Shown: positions 17,744 through 26,832 of the stretch, piece by piece
Numbering within the stretch: position 1 is the stretch's first letter
Layout of the letters: each line of letters begins with the position of its first letter
Source: Leptospira idonii
GTDB lineage: Bacteria; Spirochaetota; Leptospiria; Leptospirales; Leptospiraceae
DNA: 64,000 nt
Assembly (NCBI RefSeq): GCF_004770995.1
Contig: NZ_RQHW01000016.1
Span: 62,001-126,000, forward strand
Direction: 5' to 3'
Translations under genes and position numbers: made by a program
The notes under the pieces: generated by a model
What the model was told of the DNA's origin: nothing
The model's input: the letters and a program-made list of their open reading frames with translations, nothing else
Database searches by the model: none

Positions 17744-18306
17744 TATTTGTTCTCCGGTTTTACAACGGTCACTTCAGAACCGCCAAGTCCCTTAATGAAA
17801 GAAACCACATCAGACTCATTGTACCCTTTTGCGGACTTAGGAATCCAAAGAGCGAATTTGTGAGAAGTGATGTCTTTATGAAGAATTTTTCTAGAAGCTT
17901 TTGGAATTCCGGAAAGGAAACAAAGAGCTGCTACGGTATAAATACCTGCACTGAATACGGTTAACTCGAAAATGATCGGAACGTAAGCGAACCAAGCATT
18001 GAGAGATTTACCGGCAATGTTCATCGGCCAGTCGTATGCGTGAGTCAAGTATTGGAATGAAATCCCGATCGTGCATCCGAAGAGACCTGCAAAAAAGGTC
18101 ACCCAAGGAAGGCCGGATCTAGGAGTTCCCATCGCTTCATCGATTCCGTGCACAGGGTAAGGAAGCAAACAATCGAAACCTTCGTAGTTTTTTTCCTTTG
18201 TTTTCTCTGCAGCGTGAATGATCGCTTCCGGAGTGTCGAAGAGGCCGAACACCCCTTCGTCAGTTTCTTTATATTTATGAAATTGTTCTAGTTTAGGAAG
18301 ATACAT
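17743..18306 (-). CDS. actD: alternative complex III subunit ActD
   Basis: This is a 187-aa protein of the DUF3341 type: a soluble N-terminal portion with GVFGLFDTPEAIIHAAEKT, two transmembrane helices (about 78-100 and 115-140) joined by a short loop with WPMNIAGKSLNAWFAYVPI, and a soluble C-terminal domain. ActD is a structural subunit of alternative complex III lying next to ActC. It starts one base after actC ends and overlaps actE by one base. Confidence 0.9.
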   Translation of the reverse strand: MYLPKLEQFHKYKETDEGVFGLFDTPEAIIHAAEKTKEKNYEGFDCLLPYPVHGIDEAMGTPRSGLPWVTFFAGLFGCTIGISFQYLTHAYDWPMNIAGKSLNAWFAYVPIIFELTVFSAGIYTVAALCFLSGIPKASRKILHKDITSHKFALWIPKSAKGYNESDVVSFIKGLGGSEVTVVKPENK

Positions 18307-18307
18307 A

Positions 18308-19681
18308 TTAGTGATGTGCTCCTTCTTTCGCCGGCATTACCGTTTTTACTTCAGCAATTGCGATCACAGGCATGATTCTACACCAGAGTAGGAACAATGT
18401 GAAGAAGATACCGAACGTTCCGATTAACATAGCGTAGTCGAAAAGTGTAGGAGTATACATCGCCCAGCTGGACGGCAAAAAGTCTCTGTTCAATGTCATC
18501 ATGATCACGAAACGTTCGAACCACATACCCACGTTTACCACTAGGGAAGCGATGAACATCACTGGGATGTTGTAACGAAGTTTTCTGAACCAGAATACCT
18601 GAGGAGAAAGAACGTTACAAGAAATCATAATGAAGTATGCCCAACCGTAAGGACCGAACGCTCTGTTCCAGAACGCAAACCCTTCGTATTCGTTACCGGA
18701 ATACCAAGCGATGAAAAACTCTGTTCCGTAAGCAAGACCTACGATGAGACCTGTTACCATCATGATCTTGTTCATATTATCCAAGTGTTTCATGGTGATA
18801 TAGTCTTTGAGATTGAATACTTCTCTGGCAATTACCATCAGAGTGACCACCATCGCAAATCCGGAGAAAATCGCACCGGCAACGAAGTAAGGAGGGAAGA
18901 TAGTAGTGTGCCAACCGGGAAGGATGGAAACCGCGAAGTCGAAAGATACGATTGTGTGAACCGAAAGAACGAGCGGAGTGGAAAGAGCCGCAAGGATCAT
19001 GGAAACGATCTCTAAGTGAGACCAAGATTTCGCAGACCCAACCCATCCGAAAGAAAGAATGCTATAAAGAGTCTTTCTCCAAGTTTCAGTCGCTCTATCT
19101 CTTAAGGAAGCAAGATCCGGGATCAAACCGAGATACCAAAACACCACCGAGATGGAAAGGTAAGTGGAAACCGCAAAAGTATCCCAAATCAATGGAGAGC
19201 GAAAGTTCACCCAAAGAGGTCCTCTTTCATTCGGATAAGGGAAAAGCCAGAATCCCACCCAAGGACGACCTACGTGGAGGATTAGGTTCGAAGCGGCTAC
19301 AAGAACGGCGAAGATCGTCATCGCTTCTGCAGCTCTGTTGATCCCTGTTCTCCAACCTTGACGGAAAAGGAAAAGGACTGCGGAAATCAAAGTTCCCGCA
19401 TGACCGATACCGATCCAGAATACGAAGTTTACAACGAAGAATCCCCAACCCACAGGGTTGTTGATTCCGAGAAGATAAAGACCTTCATAAAACAAATATC
19501 CGATGATGGCAACGTCGATCAAAGTGATCGTAAGTGCGATCGAGAAAGCGTTCCACCAAAGTTTGGTAGGAAAGTCTTCATTCGGTTTTGCAATATCAAC
19601 TGTTACATCTTTTATGCTTTTCCCGCCTGTGACCAGGTCGGGGATGTCCAATTTATCACGAACTGCTTGTGCTATTGACAT
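18308..19681 (-). CDS. actC: alternative complex III NrfD-like quinol-oxidising subunit ActC
   Basis: This is a 457-aa protein with about ten transmembrane helices of the NrfD/PsrC fold. The segment [20 protein letters not shown] is typical of ActC, and the N-terminal amphipathic tail with [14 protein letters not shown] is usual. ActC holds the principal quinol site of the complex, with electrons leaving to the Fe-S clusters of ActB. It lies between actB (19 bases upstream) and actD (one base downstream). Confidence 0.93.
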   Translation of the reverse strand: MSIAQAVRDKLDIPDLVTGGKSIKDVTVDIAKPNEDFPTKLWWNAFSIALTITLIDVAIIGYLFYEGLYLLGINNPVGWGFFVVNFVFWIGIGHAGTLISAVLFLFRQGWRTGINRAAEAMTIFAVLVAASNLILHVGRPWVGFWLFPYPNERGPLWVNFRSPLIWDTFAVSTYLSISVVFWYLGLIPDLASLRDRATETWRKTLYSILSFGWVGSAKSWSHLEIVSMILAALSTPLVLSVHTIVSFDFAVSILPGWHTTIFPPYFVAGAIFSGFAMVVTLMVIAREVFNLKDYITMKHLDNMNKIMMVTGLIVGLAYGTEFFIAWYSGNEYEGFAFWNRAFGPYGWAYFIMISCNVLSPQVFWFRKLRYNIPVMFIASLVVNVGMWFERFVIMMTLNRDFLPSSWAMYTPTLFDYAMLIGTFGIFFTLFLLWCRIMPVIAIAEVKTVMPAKEGAHH

Positions 19682-19700
19682 AAACGTTCTTGCTCCCTAG

Positions 19701-22700
19701 TTAAACGTTGTTTCGAACGCGTGTCATATAACTAACCGCAGGTCCGATATTTAAGTATTCCAAGAGTTTATAAGATCTCGGATCTTTTAGAAGTTTGGAA
19801 ACTTTAGATTCAGGATCGTTTACGTTACCGAATACGATTGAATCGGAAGGACAAGACTGCTCGCATGCGCAAGTTGCTTCTCCGTCTCTCAAAGTGCGTC
19901 CTTCGTTCTTTGCATGGATTTTAGCTTCTGCCACTCTGGATGCACAGAAGTTACATTTTTCCATCACACCACGAGAACGAACCGTAACTTCCGGATTGAG
20001 TCCCAAGTTTCTAGGAGGAGTCGCTTTGAAAGTATAGTTGCTCTCTCCCAAAAGATTGTGCTCGTTCCAGTGTTCCAACCAGTTGAAACGACGAACTTTG
20101 TAAGGACAGTTGTTAGAGCAGTAACGAGTTCCCACGCAACGGTTGTAAACCATGTCGTTGGTTCCTTCGGAACTGTGGATTGTAGCCGCAACCGGACAAA
20201 CAGTCTCACAAGGAGCATTGTCACAATGTTGGCACATCAAAGGTTGATGAGCGATTTCAATAGATTCCGGTCTTTCAGGATCACCGATGTAGTAACGGTC
20301 GATACGAAGCCAATGCATCTCACGACCCATTCTTACTTCGTCACGTCCTACCATAGGAACGTTGTTTTCCACGCTACAAGCAACAACACAAGAACCGCAA
20401 CCGGTACACTGTGTTAGGTCAACTGCCATACCCCATTTATAACCGTGGTATGTGAATTGACTTCCTGGCTCGTCTGCAGGAGCATTCGCACCTTGCGCAC
20501 GAACTAATTTTCCATCTTTCAGAATCTGAGGGATCTCAGGCTCAGGGATGTTCGCAGCAGGATTTTTATCGTAATCTTGAATTTTAGCGGAAATGATAAG
20601 AGGTCTTTCTTTCCATTCGATTCCCATCATCAAACCGGGACTCATCATGTGGTGGTCCTGAGTGGTAGCTAATTTGTATTTTTTACCTGTAGGTTCGATC
20701 GCAACGGAAAGACCGGAATACACCACTCCGTCCGCATTGGAAGAAGCAAGAATGCTGGCATTCTTACCTACTCCGTTTCCGATTTCTCCTACGGCAGTTC
20801 TACCGTAACCGAGTGCAATCCCCACAGCTTCCGGATGAAGACCAGGCTGAACGAGTGCAGGCAATTCAAAAGACTTGCCGTCTACAGTCACTTTCACTAC
20901 GTCATTGAGTTTGATTCCGGAAGAACGAGAGTATTGCGGGCTGATCGCCACGTAATTGTCCCAAGTCACTTTAGAGATTGGATCCGGAAGTTCTTGCAAT
21001 TGGGAGTTGTTCGCTCTAGCACCGTCTTTTACTCCGGAGCTTGTATAGAGAGAAAGAGTCAAACCGGACTTAGTAGAAGTTAAAGGAGCGATTGCAGCTT
21101 TAAATCCTCTAGCAGGTTTGTCCGCTTTGCGGTTTCCAGCAGTGGAATAAATTCCGCTTCTGAGAAGTTCTTCCCAATTTGTTTTTTTGGAATATTTTGC
21201 TTTTAGGTAATCGTAGAAAGAAGAAGCACCTAGCAACTGTCCTCCGGCCCAAGCAATCAACGAATCCTCAAGGGAACGAGTGCTGAAAAGAGGTCGGATG
21301 GTAGGTTGTTGGATGGATGCGATTCCTACGTAAGGTTCTGCATCTCCCCAAGACTCAAGGAAGTGGGAAGTAGGAGCCAACCAATTGGATGCGAGAGCTG
21401 TCTCATCTGCACGATCAGTAAGAGAAACCACTTGCGCAGCTTGGTGCAGAAGTTTTTTCCACTCATCTCCGTTCGTTGCATTGTAAACAGGATTCACTCC
21501 GTAAAGGAATAGAACTCCGATTTTGCCTTCTTTCAATTCTTTTGCAAGAGTAGAAAGATTAGAATGATAATTGGTTCTGCCTTGTTTTCTGGCAGCAGTG
21601 GAATCTACCGTCTTACCGTCGTTACCGAGCATGCTGTTCAACATGTTCACTGCGATTTGAAGGTCTACTGCATCCGCAGTTTCCGCACTGGAACCACCCG
21701 CTACAACAAGAGACTCACCTTTCGCTTTGGAAAGAGCAGTCGCAGTTCTAGTGATTAGATCCGCTGGAATTCCCAATTCGGAAGCGGCTTTGTTTACGTC
21801 GATTCCTGCAACACCTGTGGCTCCGCCTACTCCCAAGTCGGAAAGCGCTTTTGCAATCGCAAGAGCAAACTTTCTTTGGTCACCCGGTTTCAAAGGAACT
21901 CTTTGGTCTGCGTTGGAACCTGTCATCGTAGGATGAGTTTCCGCAGCTACAAAGATATTGAAGTCTTTAGAACTTTGTTTTACAAGATCTCTTCTTTTTG
22001 CGAAGTCTTTTTGGAATTCAACCGAAGACAACCACTCCCCAAGGAAGTCGCAATCAATGGAAAGAATCACTTTCGCTTTATCAAAATGATAATTAGGAAG
22101 AACCGCTTTTCCGTAAGATTTTTCTTGAGCGATCGTGATCGCATCTTCGGAACTACCGATTAAAACTTCGTAGTGTTTTCCACCGCCGACAGTCTTTAAA
22201 AATTCGTTCACGATTTCTTCGGAAGAAGAAGAAGGAAGAGGTTTCGTTACGATCACCGTCTTTCCTTTGTTTGTTGAAAGTTTCTCTTTTACGTCCTTGT
22301 CCAAAACGAACCAATCGGAGGATTTTGTTTTTCCTTCGATGATTTGCACTGGCTCTTTCGCTCTGTCTGAATCATAAAGATCGAAGATAGAAGCTTGTCC
22401 AGAAGCACAAAGAGCTCCTTGAGAAACTGGGTGATTCGGATTTCCTTCCAATTTCAAAGGACGTCCGTCTCTTGCTTTTACCAAAATACCGCAACCAGCA
22501 CCGCATTCACCGCAGACGGAAGCATAGTGATAAGAGTGACCGTGTTTTACGAAATCGTAAACTTCGCCTTCCCCTTCCGTTTTGCTCAGATTGAGGTTTA
22601 CATAAGGAATGATTTTTTCTTGAGGTTTTGGGATACAACCGATCGTTGTCATCGCAACCGATGCACCCATAAATTTTAAGAAAGTTTTACGATCGAAGTC

Positions 22701-22844
22701 GCCTTTCTTAATTTTGGAGATCAGTGGATCAGGTGATGTATAGAATTCTTGTTTTTGGAGCTGTTTCTCGCGGGAAGTTCCACGAAGCTCGTAAGACTGC
22801 CATAAGGCTTTTTTTTCTTTTTGGAAAGAGTCGTCTTTCATCAT
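19701..22844 (-). CDS. actB: alternative complex III iron-sulfur subunit ActB (MopB-like plus ferredoxin fusion)
   Basis: This 1047-aa fusion starts at the ATG at 22844 (GGAG eight bases upstream). An N-terminal MopB-like domain has the cluster motif CGECGAGCGILVKARDGRP and GALCASGQASIFDLYD. A C-terminal four-cluster ferredoxin domain has CTGCGSCVVAC, CQHCDNAPCETVCP, CVGTRYCSNNCP and CNFCASRVAEAK plus CACEQSCP. In ActB the MopB part has lost molybdenum, so no Mo enzyme is implied. A Tat-like signal is present, but the twin Arg reads Arg-Lys (DRKTFLKFMG). Electrons run from ActC through these clusters to the ActA haems. Confidence 0.95.
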   Translation of the reverse strand: MMKDDSFQKEKKALWQSYELRGTSREKQLQKQEFYTSPDPLISKIKKGDFDRKTFLKFMGASVAMTTIGCIPKPQEKIIPYVNLNLSKTEGEGEVYDFVKHGHSYHYASVCGECGAGCGILVKARDGRPLKLEGNPNHPVSQGALCASGQASIFDLYDSDRAKEPVQIIEGKTKSSDWFVLDKDVKEKLSTNKGKTVIVTKPLPSSSSEEIVNEFLKTVGGGKHYEVLIGSSEDAITIAQEKSYGKAVLPNYHFDKAKVILSIDCDFLGEWLSSVEFQKDFAKRRDLVKQSSKDFNIFVAAETHPTMTGSNADQRVPLKPGDQRKFALAIAKALSDLGVGGATGVAGIDVNKAASELGIPADLITRTATALSKAKGESLVVAGGSSAETADAVDLQIAVNMLNSMLGNDGKTVDSTAARKQGRTNYHSNLSTLAKELKEGKIGVLFLYGVNPVYNATNGDEWKKLLHQAAQVVSLTDRADETALASNWLAPTSHFLESWGDAEPYVGIASIQQPTIRPLFSTRSLEDSLIAWAGGQLLGASSFYDYLKAKYSKKTNWEELLRSGIYSTAGNRKADKPARGFKAAIAPLTSTKSGLTLSLYTSSGVKDGARANNSQLQELPDPISKVTWDNYVAISPQYSRSSGIKLNDVVKVTVDGKSFELPALVQPGLHPEAVGIALGYGRTAVGEIGNGVGKNASILASSNADGVVYSGLSVAIEPTGKKYKLATTQDHHMMSPGLMMGIEWKERPLIISAKIQDYDKNPAANIPEPEIPQILKDGKLVRAQGANAPADEPGSQFTYHGYKWGMAVDLTQCTGCGSCVVACSVENNVPMVGRDEVRMGREMHWLRIDRYYIGDPERPESIEIAHQPLMCQHCDNAPCETVCPVAATIHSSEGTNDMVYNRCVGTRYCSNNCPYKVRRFNWLEHWNEHNLLGESNYTFKATPPRNLGLNPEVTVRSRGVMEKCNFCASRVAEAKIHAKNEGRTLRDGEATCACEQSCPSDSIVFGNVNDPESKVSKLLKDPRSYKLLEYLNIGPAVSYMTRVRNNV

Positions 22845-22859
22845 ATATGTTTCTCCGGA

Positions 22860-23372
22860 TTACCTATGACAAGTAGAGCAATCGTTAGGTGCATTATTTT
22901 CACGGTGGCAATCCACGCAAAAACCCATGTTTAACGATTTAGCTTGTTTTACTTTTACCATTTCGGCGACATTGCCGTGACAAGTGGAACAATCGACTCC
23001 CCTTTGTACGTGACGCGAGTGGTTGAAATAAACAAAGTCTGGTTGATCATGAATACGAACCCAAGCAACCGGAGTATTATTTTCGAACTGTTGTTTTAAC
23101 CATTTAACATGCTCTTGATTACCAGCAACGTTGGCACCACCATGACAATTCATACAAGTAGAGCTGGGCGGCACTGTCGCATGGGCAGAGTTTTCTACAC
23201 CAATGTGGCAATACTTACAATCGATCTTATTGTCGCCTGCATGAATCTTATGGTTAAAAGGGATGGGCTGGTCTGGAGAGTAGCCCACATAACGGCTGGG
23301 TGAAAAAATCAGATATGCAACTGCTGCAATAGCAACGATTGGCACAGAGATCTTGAGTATTTTTATGTTCAT
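22860..23372 (-). CDS. actA: alternative complex III pentahaem cytochrome c ActA
   Basis: This is a 170-aa protein with an N-terminal membrane anchor (about 5-25) and five CxxCH haem sites: CKYCH, CMNCH, CSTCH, CVDCH and a C-terminal CSTCH ending at the last Arg. Several extra His residues (FNHKIH, YFNHSRHV) can be distal ligands. It is the first gene of the act operon; actB starts 15 bases downstream. The short 170-aa length fits ActA. Haem maturation genes are not in the window. Confidence 0.95.
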   Translation of the reverse strand: MNIKILKISVPIVAIAAVAYLIFSPSRYVGYSPDQPIPFNHKIHAGDNKIDCKYCHIGVENSAHATVPPSSTCMNCHGGANVAGNQEHVKWLKQQFENNTPVAWVRIHDQPDFVYFNHSRHVQRGVDCSTCHGNVAEMVKVKQAKSLNMGFCVDCHRENNAPNDCSTCHR

Positions 23373-23589
23373 TCGCAGAATTTCCTGAACCCTTTACACT
23401 GTCTTCTGACAAGGAAAGGTAAAATCAGAAAAAAAGCAAGTATGTATGGGTTTCTGTTGAGAAAAAACATGATACGGGACATAATTTACGCAATTTTCCA
23501 GAAACATACAAATGATTCTGATTCTCAATTAGTCTAATACGAATAACAACCTACTTTAGAACTTCAATATATTCTAATATTCAAGGGCA

Positions 23590-23623
23590 AAAAAAATGGC
23601 CCCGATTCAGCATCCAAGGGCCC
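23590..23623 (-). terminator. Rho-independent terminator after the GT39 gene
   Basis: On the minus strand GGCCC (23622-23618) pairs with GGGCC (23602-23598), with an inner GAT/ATC pairing, followed by A and at least seven Ts. It lies about 35 bases after the stop of the glycosyltransferase gene. The remaining 23373-23589 stretch should hold the act promoter, but no clear -35/-10 pair stood out. Confidence 0.8.
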
Positions 23624-23656
23624 TAAAAACCAGACTTACACAATTTAGCCTAGTTA

Positions 23657-25366
23657 TTATTTCGTAATTTTTGCGGTTTTCCCCTGAATTTTTTTCAACC
23701 AAATCAAAGAAATTTTCTTAGTTGTTCGGGATCTTGTGTCTTTTTCTAGGAAAGCCCTCGTAGGAGTGGCCACTTTGAAGGATTCTTTCTCAAATACTGT
23801 CTCTATTTCGTATCCTTCTCCCGCAATGGAAAGAAGTTGAGGAATGGAATCTGTAGGAACTACCACAAGACGTTTCTCTCTTCCCGTCCAAAGCTGTTCG
23901 ATTTTCCCCTGATCGTAGATATTACGGAAGGTCCTCCCGGAATAAAAAGCATAAGATCTTTTGGAATTTGAGATTCCGAAAGTATAAAGCACAGGCTCAT
24001 CCGGCTCCCACTGTTTCACCAAAGCACCGATTTCTCGAGAAGGCTGATAACTTGTCAAAAGAGGGTAATACACCAAACTGACGGAGCCCAAAAACAAGGC
24101 AGCACCAGTAACTGTCACAAGCAGTTCGATAGGAACTACTTGTGCACAAATGATGATGAACAGAACTCCGATGGCAAAGAAAAGATAATAAAGAATCCCT
24201 ACTTCCTGGATGTAAATGGGCAAAAGAAAAAAGCCCACATAATAAACGATTCCGGCAATCATAAAGGAAGGGCGGATCCTTTTGGTGGCACTTGCAAACA
24301 AACTTTCCTCGGCCAGTTTCCCGAAATACAAAGCAGCTCCCGGCAAAATCCAATAGATATATTGAGGAAGAGGAAATCTGGAAAAGGAGATCAAAAACAG
24401 AAACAAAAAGACCCAGAAAGGGATCACAAAATCGATATGGAAGTATTCATTGGATTTGATCTTACGAAAGATCTCTTTCCAACCCACGGAACGATAGTAA
24501 TGAAACGCTCTGTAGACGATATAAACCGCCATAGGGATGACACCGCTGAAGAAAGCCCATAAGAAACTTTTATAAAAATAGAAAGGATCGAACTTCACAT
24601 CGTACATCTCTTTGTAAAAACGACCGAAGGATTGAATCCAAATGAAAAAAGCGGGGCCGTACGAATTGAACTCCAAAAAGAGAAGGTAAGACCAAAGAGC
24701 AGGCAAAGAAGCTAGTATGAAAAAACCGGGAACGATCTTCATGGATAAAAGAAGTTTCCAATCCCTTCTGAACAGGATGTCTCCTCCGATAGAAAGTGCA
24801 GGAATCACAACGCTGATCGGTCCTTTGGTCACAAACCCGATCGACATCATTAGATACATCAGAAGGTAATAGTTGGGATTTTTTTTACGCCCCAAATAAT
24901 AGAAATGGTAAGTGAAAGTCAAATAGGCGGTTAGATACACATCTATCTTGGGATCCACCACCATGGAATAAAATCCTGGAGCCAATAGATAGGCGATGGA
25001 TGTCAAATACGCCTGTCTTTCCTTTCCCCAAATCAGAATGGAGATGCGGTAAACGGAATAAACGGAAAGAAAACTCAGTATCAAAGCTGGAATGCGGAAA
25101 GCGATATTACCAATACCGAATAACGAAAACGAGGCGGTAATGGTCCAGAAAGTAAAAATCGGTTTATCCAGATACTTTCTTCCGTTGTCATAGATGGTAA
25201 AAAAGTCGAGCCTTTCCAACATCTCCCTTCCGATCTCCGCATATTGAGAAGAATCGATATCGATCACATCCAGAGGAAGAGTGAATAAAATGGGAAGAGA
25301 AGAGATAAGAAGCAGCAGCCTGTAAAAAAGCCGCTCGTTAGAATTCAATGTTTGTGTTTGCGTCAT
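23657..25366 (-). CDS. ArnT/PMT-like glycosyltransferase family 39 membrane protein
   Basis: This is a 569-aa protein with about eleven transmembrane helices. The start at 25366 is preferred: it overlaps the upstream lipoprotein stop as ATGA and has AGGAAG in front; a longer frame to 25435 would run into that gene. The first periplasmic loop carries the acidic motif IDSSQYAEIGREML followed by KYLDKPIFTFW, the catalytic region of ArnT and related polyprenyl-phosphate-sugar transferases. It likely transfers a lipid-linked sugar to lipid A, a glycan or a protein on the periplasmic face; the acceptor is unknown. A terminator follows. Confidence 0.88.
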   Translation of the reverse strand: MTQTQTLNSNERLFYRLLLLISSLPILFTLPLDVIDIDSSQYAEIGREMLERLDFFTIYDNGRKYLDKPIFTFWTITASFSLFGIGNIAFRIPALILSFLSVYSVYRISILIWGKERQAYLTSIAYLLAPGFYSMVVDPKIDVYLTAYLTFTYHFYYLGRKKNPNYYLLMYLMMSIGFVTKGPISVVIPALSIGGDILFRRDWKLLLSMKIVPGFFILASLPALWSYLLFLEFNSYGPAFFIWIQSFGRFYKEMYDVKFDPFYFYKSFLWAFFSGVIPMAVYIVYRAFHYYRSVGWKEIFRKIKSNEYFHIDFVIPFWVFLFLFLISFSRFPLPQYIYWILPGAALYFGKLAEESLFASATKRIRPSFMIAGIVYYVGFFLLPIYIQEVGILYYLFFAIGVLFIIICAQVVPIELLVTVTGAALFLGSVSLVYYPLLTSYQPSREIGALVKQWEPDEPVLYTFGISNSKRSYAFYSGRTFRNIYDQGKIEQLWTGREKRLVVVPTDSIPQLLSIAGEGYEIETVFEKESFKVATPTRAFLEKDTRSRTTKKISLIWLKKIQGKTAKITK

Positions 25367-25647
25367 TCCAAACTTCCTATCTGAAGAACACATTCCCCGA
25401 ACCCTTTGCAGGAAGTAGGCTCTTGTTCGTAACATTGCAAAATTTCACTGTTATGAGTGGCACATCCGTTCAAACAAGAGATGTGACCGGATCGTTTCGC
25501 TTCCGGAGAAAGTTCGATCTTCATCACTTGTTCCGTGCAAGATACGAACTGGTCGCAAGCGGCATTGCATTTTTTCTCTACTATGTCCTGGCAGGAAAAA
25601 AGGAAAAGGGTAAGCAGGATCAAACTAAGTTTGAACGATTTTTTCAT
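25363..25647 (-). CDS. small Cys-rich lipoprotein
   Basis: This is a 94-aa protein with a signal peptide ending LFLFSC and, after it, eight further cysteines ([27 protein letters not shown]), suggesting a compact disulfide-bonded periplasmic or outer-membrane domain. Similar short Cys-rich lipoproteins are common in leptospires. It overlaps rlmN by 23 bases and the GT39 gene by four, so the three are co-expressed. Confidence 0.8.
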   Translation of the reverse strand: MKKSFKLSLILLTLFLFSCQDIVEKKCNAACDQFVSCTEQVMKIELSPEAKRSGHISCLNGCATHNSEILQCYEQEPTSCKGFGECVLQIGSLE

Positions 25648-26689
25648 TTCTGGTTCCTTTCAGAGCTAACATTCCGCAAGCTCCGTTGATGTCTCTTCCG
25701 GGACTTCTTCGATTTAAAATCGGAACCCCGGACTTAGCGCGTAAGTATGATACGAACTCCCCTACTTCTTCTTCCGTAGGTCGTCTCCACTTCGTAAAAT
25801 CGGTGTTTAGCGGGATGACATTGATTTTGCACTTGTTGACGGATCTTGCGATTTTCACAAGTCTTTCCGCATTCTCTCTTCCCATATTCACGTCGGGAAT
25901 CATCACGTATTCGAAGGTGATCATACGATCCAGCTCCTGAGTGAATCGTCTTGCCGTTTCCAGAAGTTTTTCCAAAGGATGTTTGTCGTTTACATCCATC
26001 ACGGAAGAACGTGCGTTCGGATTGGGATGGTTGAGAGAAATGGCAAAATTAAAAGGTTCTTTATTTTCGATAAAACGGTTGATGCCTGTAGTCACTCCCG
26101 CAGTGGAAATGGTGATTCGTTTGGCACCTAGACAGAAACCGTCTTTGTCATTGAGGATATGAGCGGCCTTTAAGACGGAAAAATAATTATGCATGGGTTC
26201 GCCCATTCCCATAAAAACGATGTTAGTTGCACGATCTTGAACGATCTTTTCCACTTGCAGGATCTGATCTAAAATCTGCCAAGTTTGAAGATTCCCTTTG
26301 TATTCCAAAAGACCGGTAGCGCAAAACGCGCAGTTGAGGGTGCATCCTACTTGGGAAGAGATACAGATGGTTTTTCTATCCCCGTCTCCGGAAGGAATCC
26401 ACACTGTTTCCACTTCCTTTCCAGGTTCCACTTCAAAAGTGAACTTTCTAGTACCGTCTTTGGAGATGAGCTCCCTTCCCAATTGGATTTCGGGGAAACT
26501 GGCGTTCGCCTTCAATTTCTCCCGAACCTCTTTGGAAAATGTAGTAAATTGTTCTAAGGAACTGTAACGATTTTTATAGATTCCTTGGTAGATCTGTTTG
26601 GCGCGATACGGCTCCAAACCCAGAGAAGCACAGAATTCTTGGAGTTCCGCCAGTCTTTTGCCTTTTAACACAAATATATCTTCTTTCAT
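25625..26689 (-). CDS. rlmN: 23S rRNA/tRNA adenine-C2 methyltransferase RlmN
   Basis: This is a 354-aa radical-SAM enzyme. The ATG at 26689 follows GGGAG by seven bases and is preferred over an upstream frame start at 26737. The radical-SAM cysteines are in [29 protein letters not shown] and the C-terminal [10 protein letters not shown] (the Cys that forms the methylated intermediate) are diagnostic. It methylates C2 of A2503 in 23S rRNA and A37 of some tRNAs, affecting the peptidyl-transferase centre and response to drugs acting there. First gene of a three-gene minus-strand unit. Confidence 0.96.
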   Translation of the reverse strand: MKEDIFVLKGKRLAELQEFCASLGLEPYRAKQIYQGIYKNRYSSLEQFTTFSKEVREKLKANASFPEIQLGRELISKDGTRKFTFEVEPGKEVETVWIPSGDGDRKTICISSQVGCTLNCAFCATGLLEYKGNLQTWQILDQILQVEKIVQDRATNIVFMGMGEPMHNYFSVLKAAHILNDKDGFCLGAKRITISTAGVTTGINRFIENKEPFNFAISLNHPNPNARSSVMDVNDKHPLEKLLETARRFTQELDRMITFEYVMIPDVNMGRENAERLVKIARSVNKCKINVIPLNTDFTKWRRPTEEEVGEFVSYLRAKSGVPILNRRSPGRDINGACGMLALKGTRNEKIVQT

Positions 26690-26790
26690 CGAAAAACTCC
26701 CGGCTTTCTCCCCTTTCAAAATTCTCTTTATGAACAAATGGTCAAGTTCTTATTTAAGCGCTTGCTCAAGCTTGCGGGTGAGAATTACTT

Positions 26791-26807
26791 GAAATAACTG
26801 TTATTTC
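26791..26807. promoter_or_regulatory. perfect palindrome in the rlmN / EptA-like divergent region
   Basis: GAAATAAC-T-GTTATTTC is a perfect 8+1+8 inverted repeat, 25 bases upstream of the GTG of the EptA-like gene and about 100 bases upstream of rlmN. It resembles an operator or a dyad over a -10 region; no known box is matched. Confidence 0.45.
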
Positions 26808-26832
26808 CTAACAGGAAAAGAGGTACATTTTC

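Noticed and set aside
19701..22844. Functional molybdopterin oxidoreductase
   Set aside because: The MopB-like domain is the molybdenum-free version fused to a ferredoxin domain in ActB, in a complete act operon.
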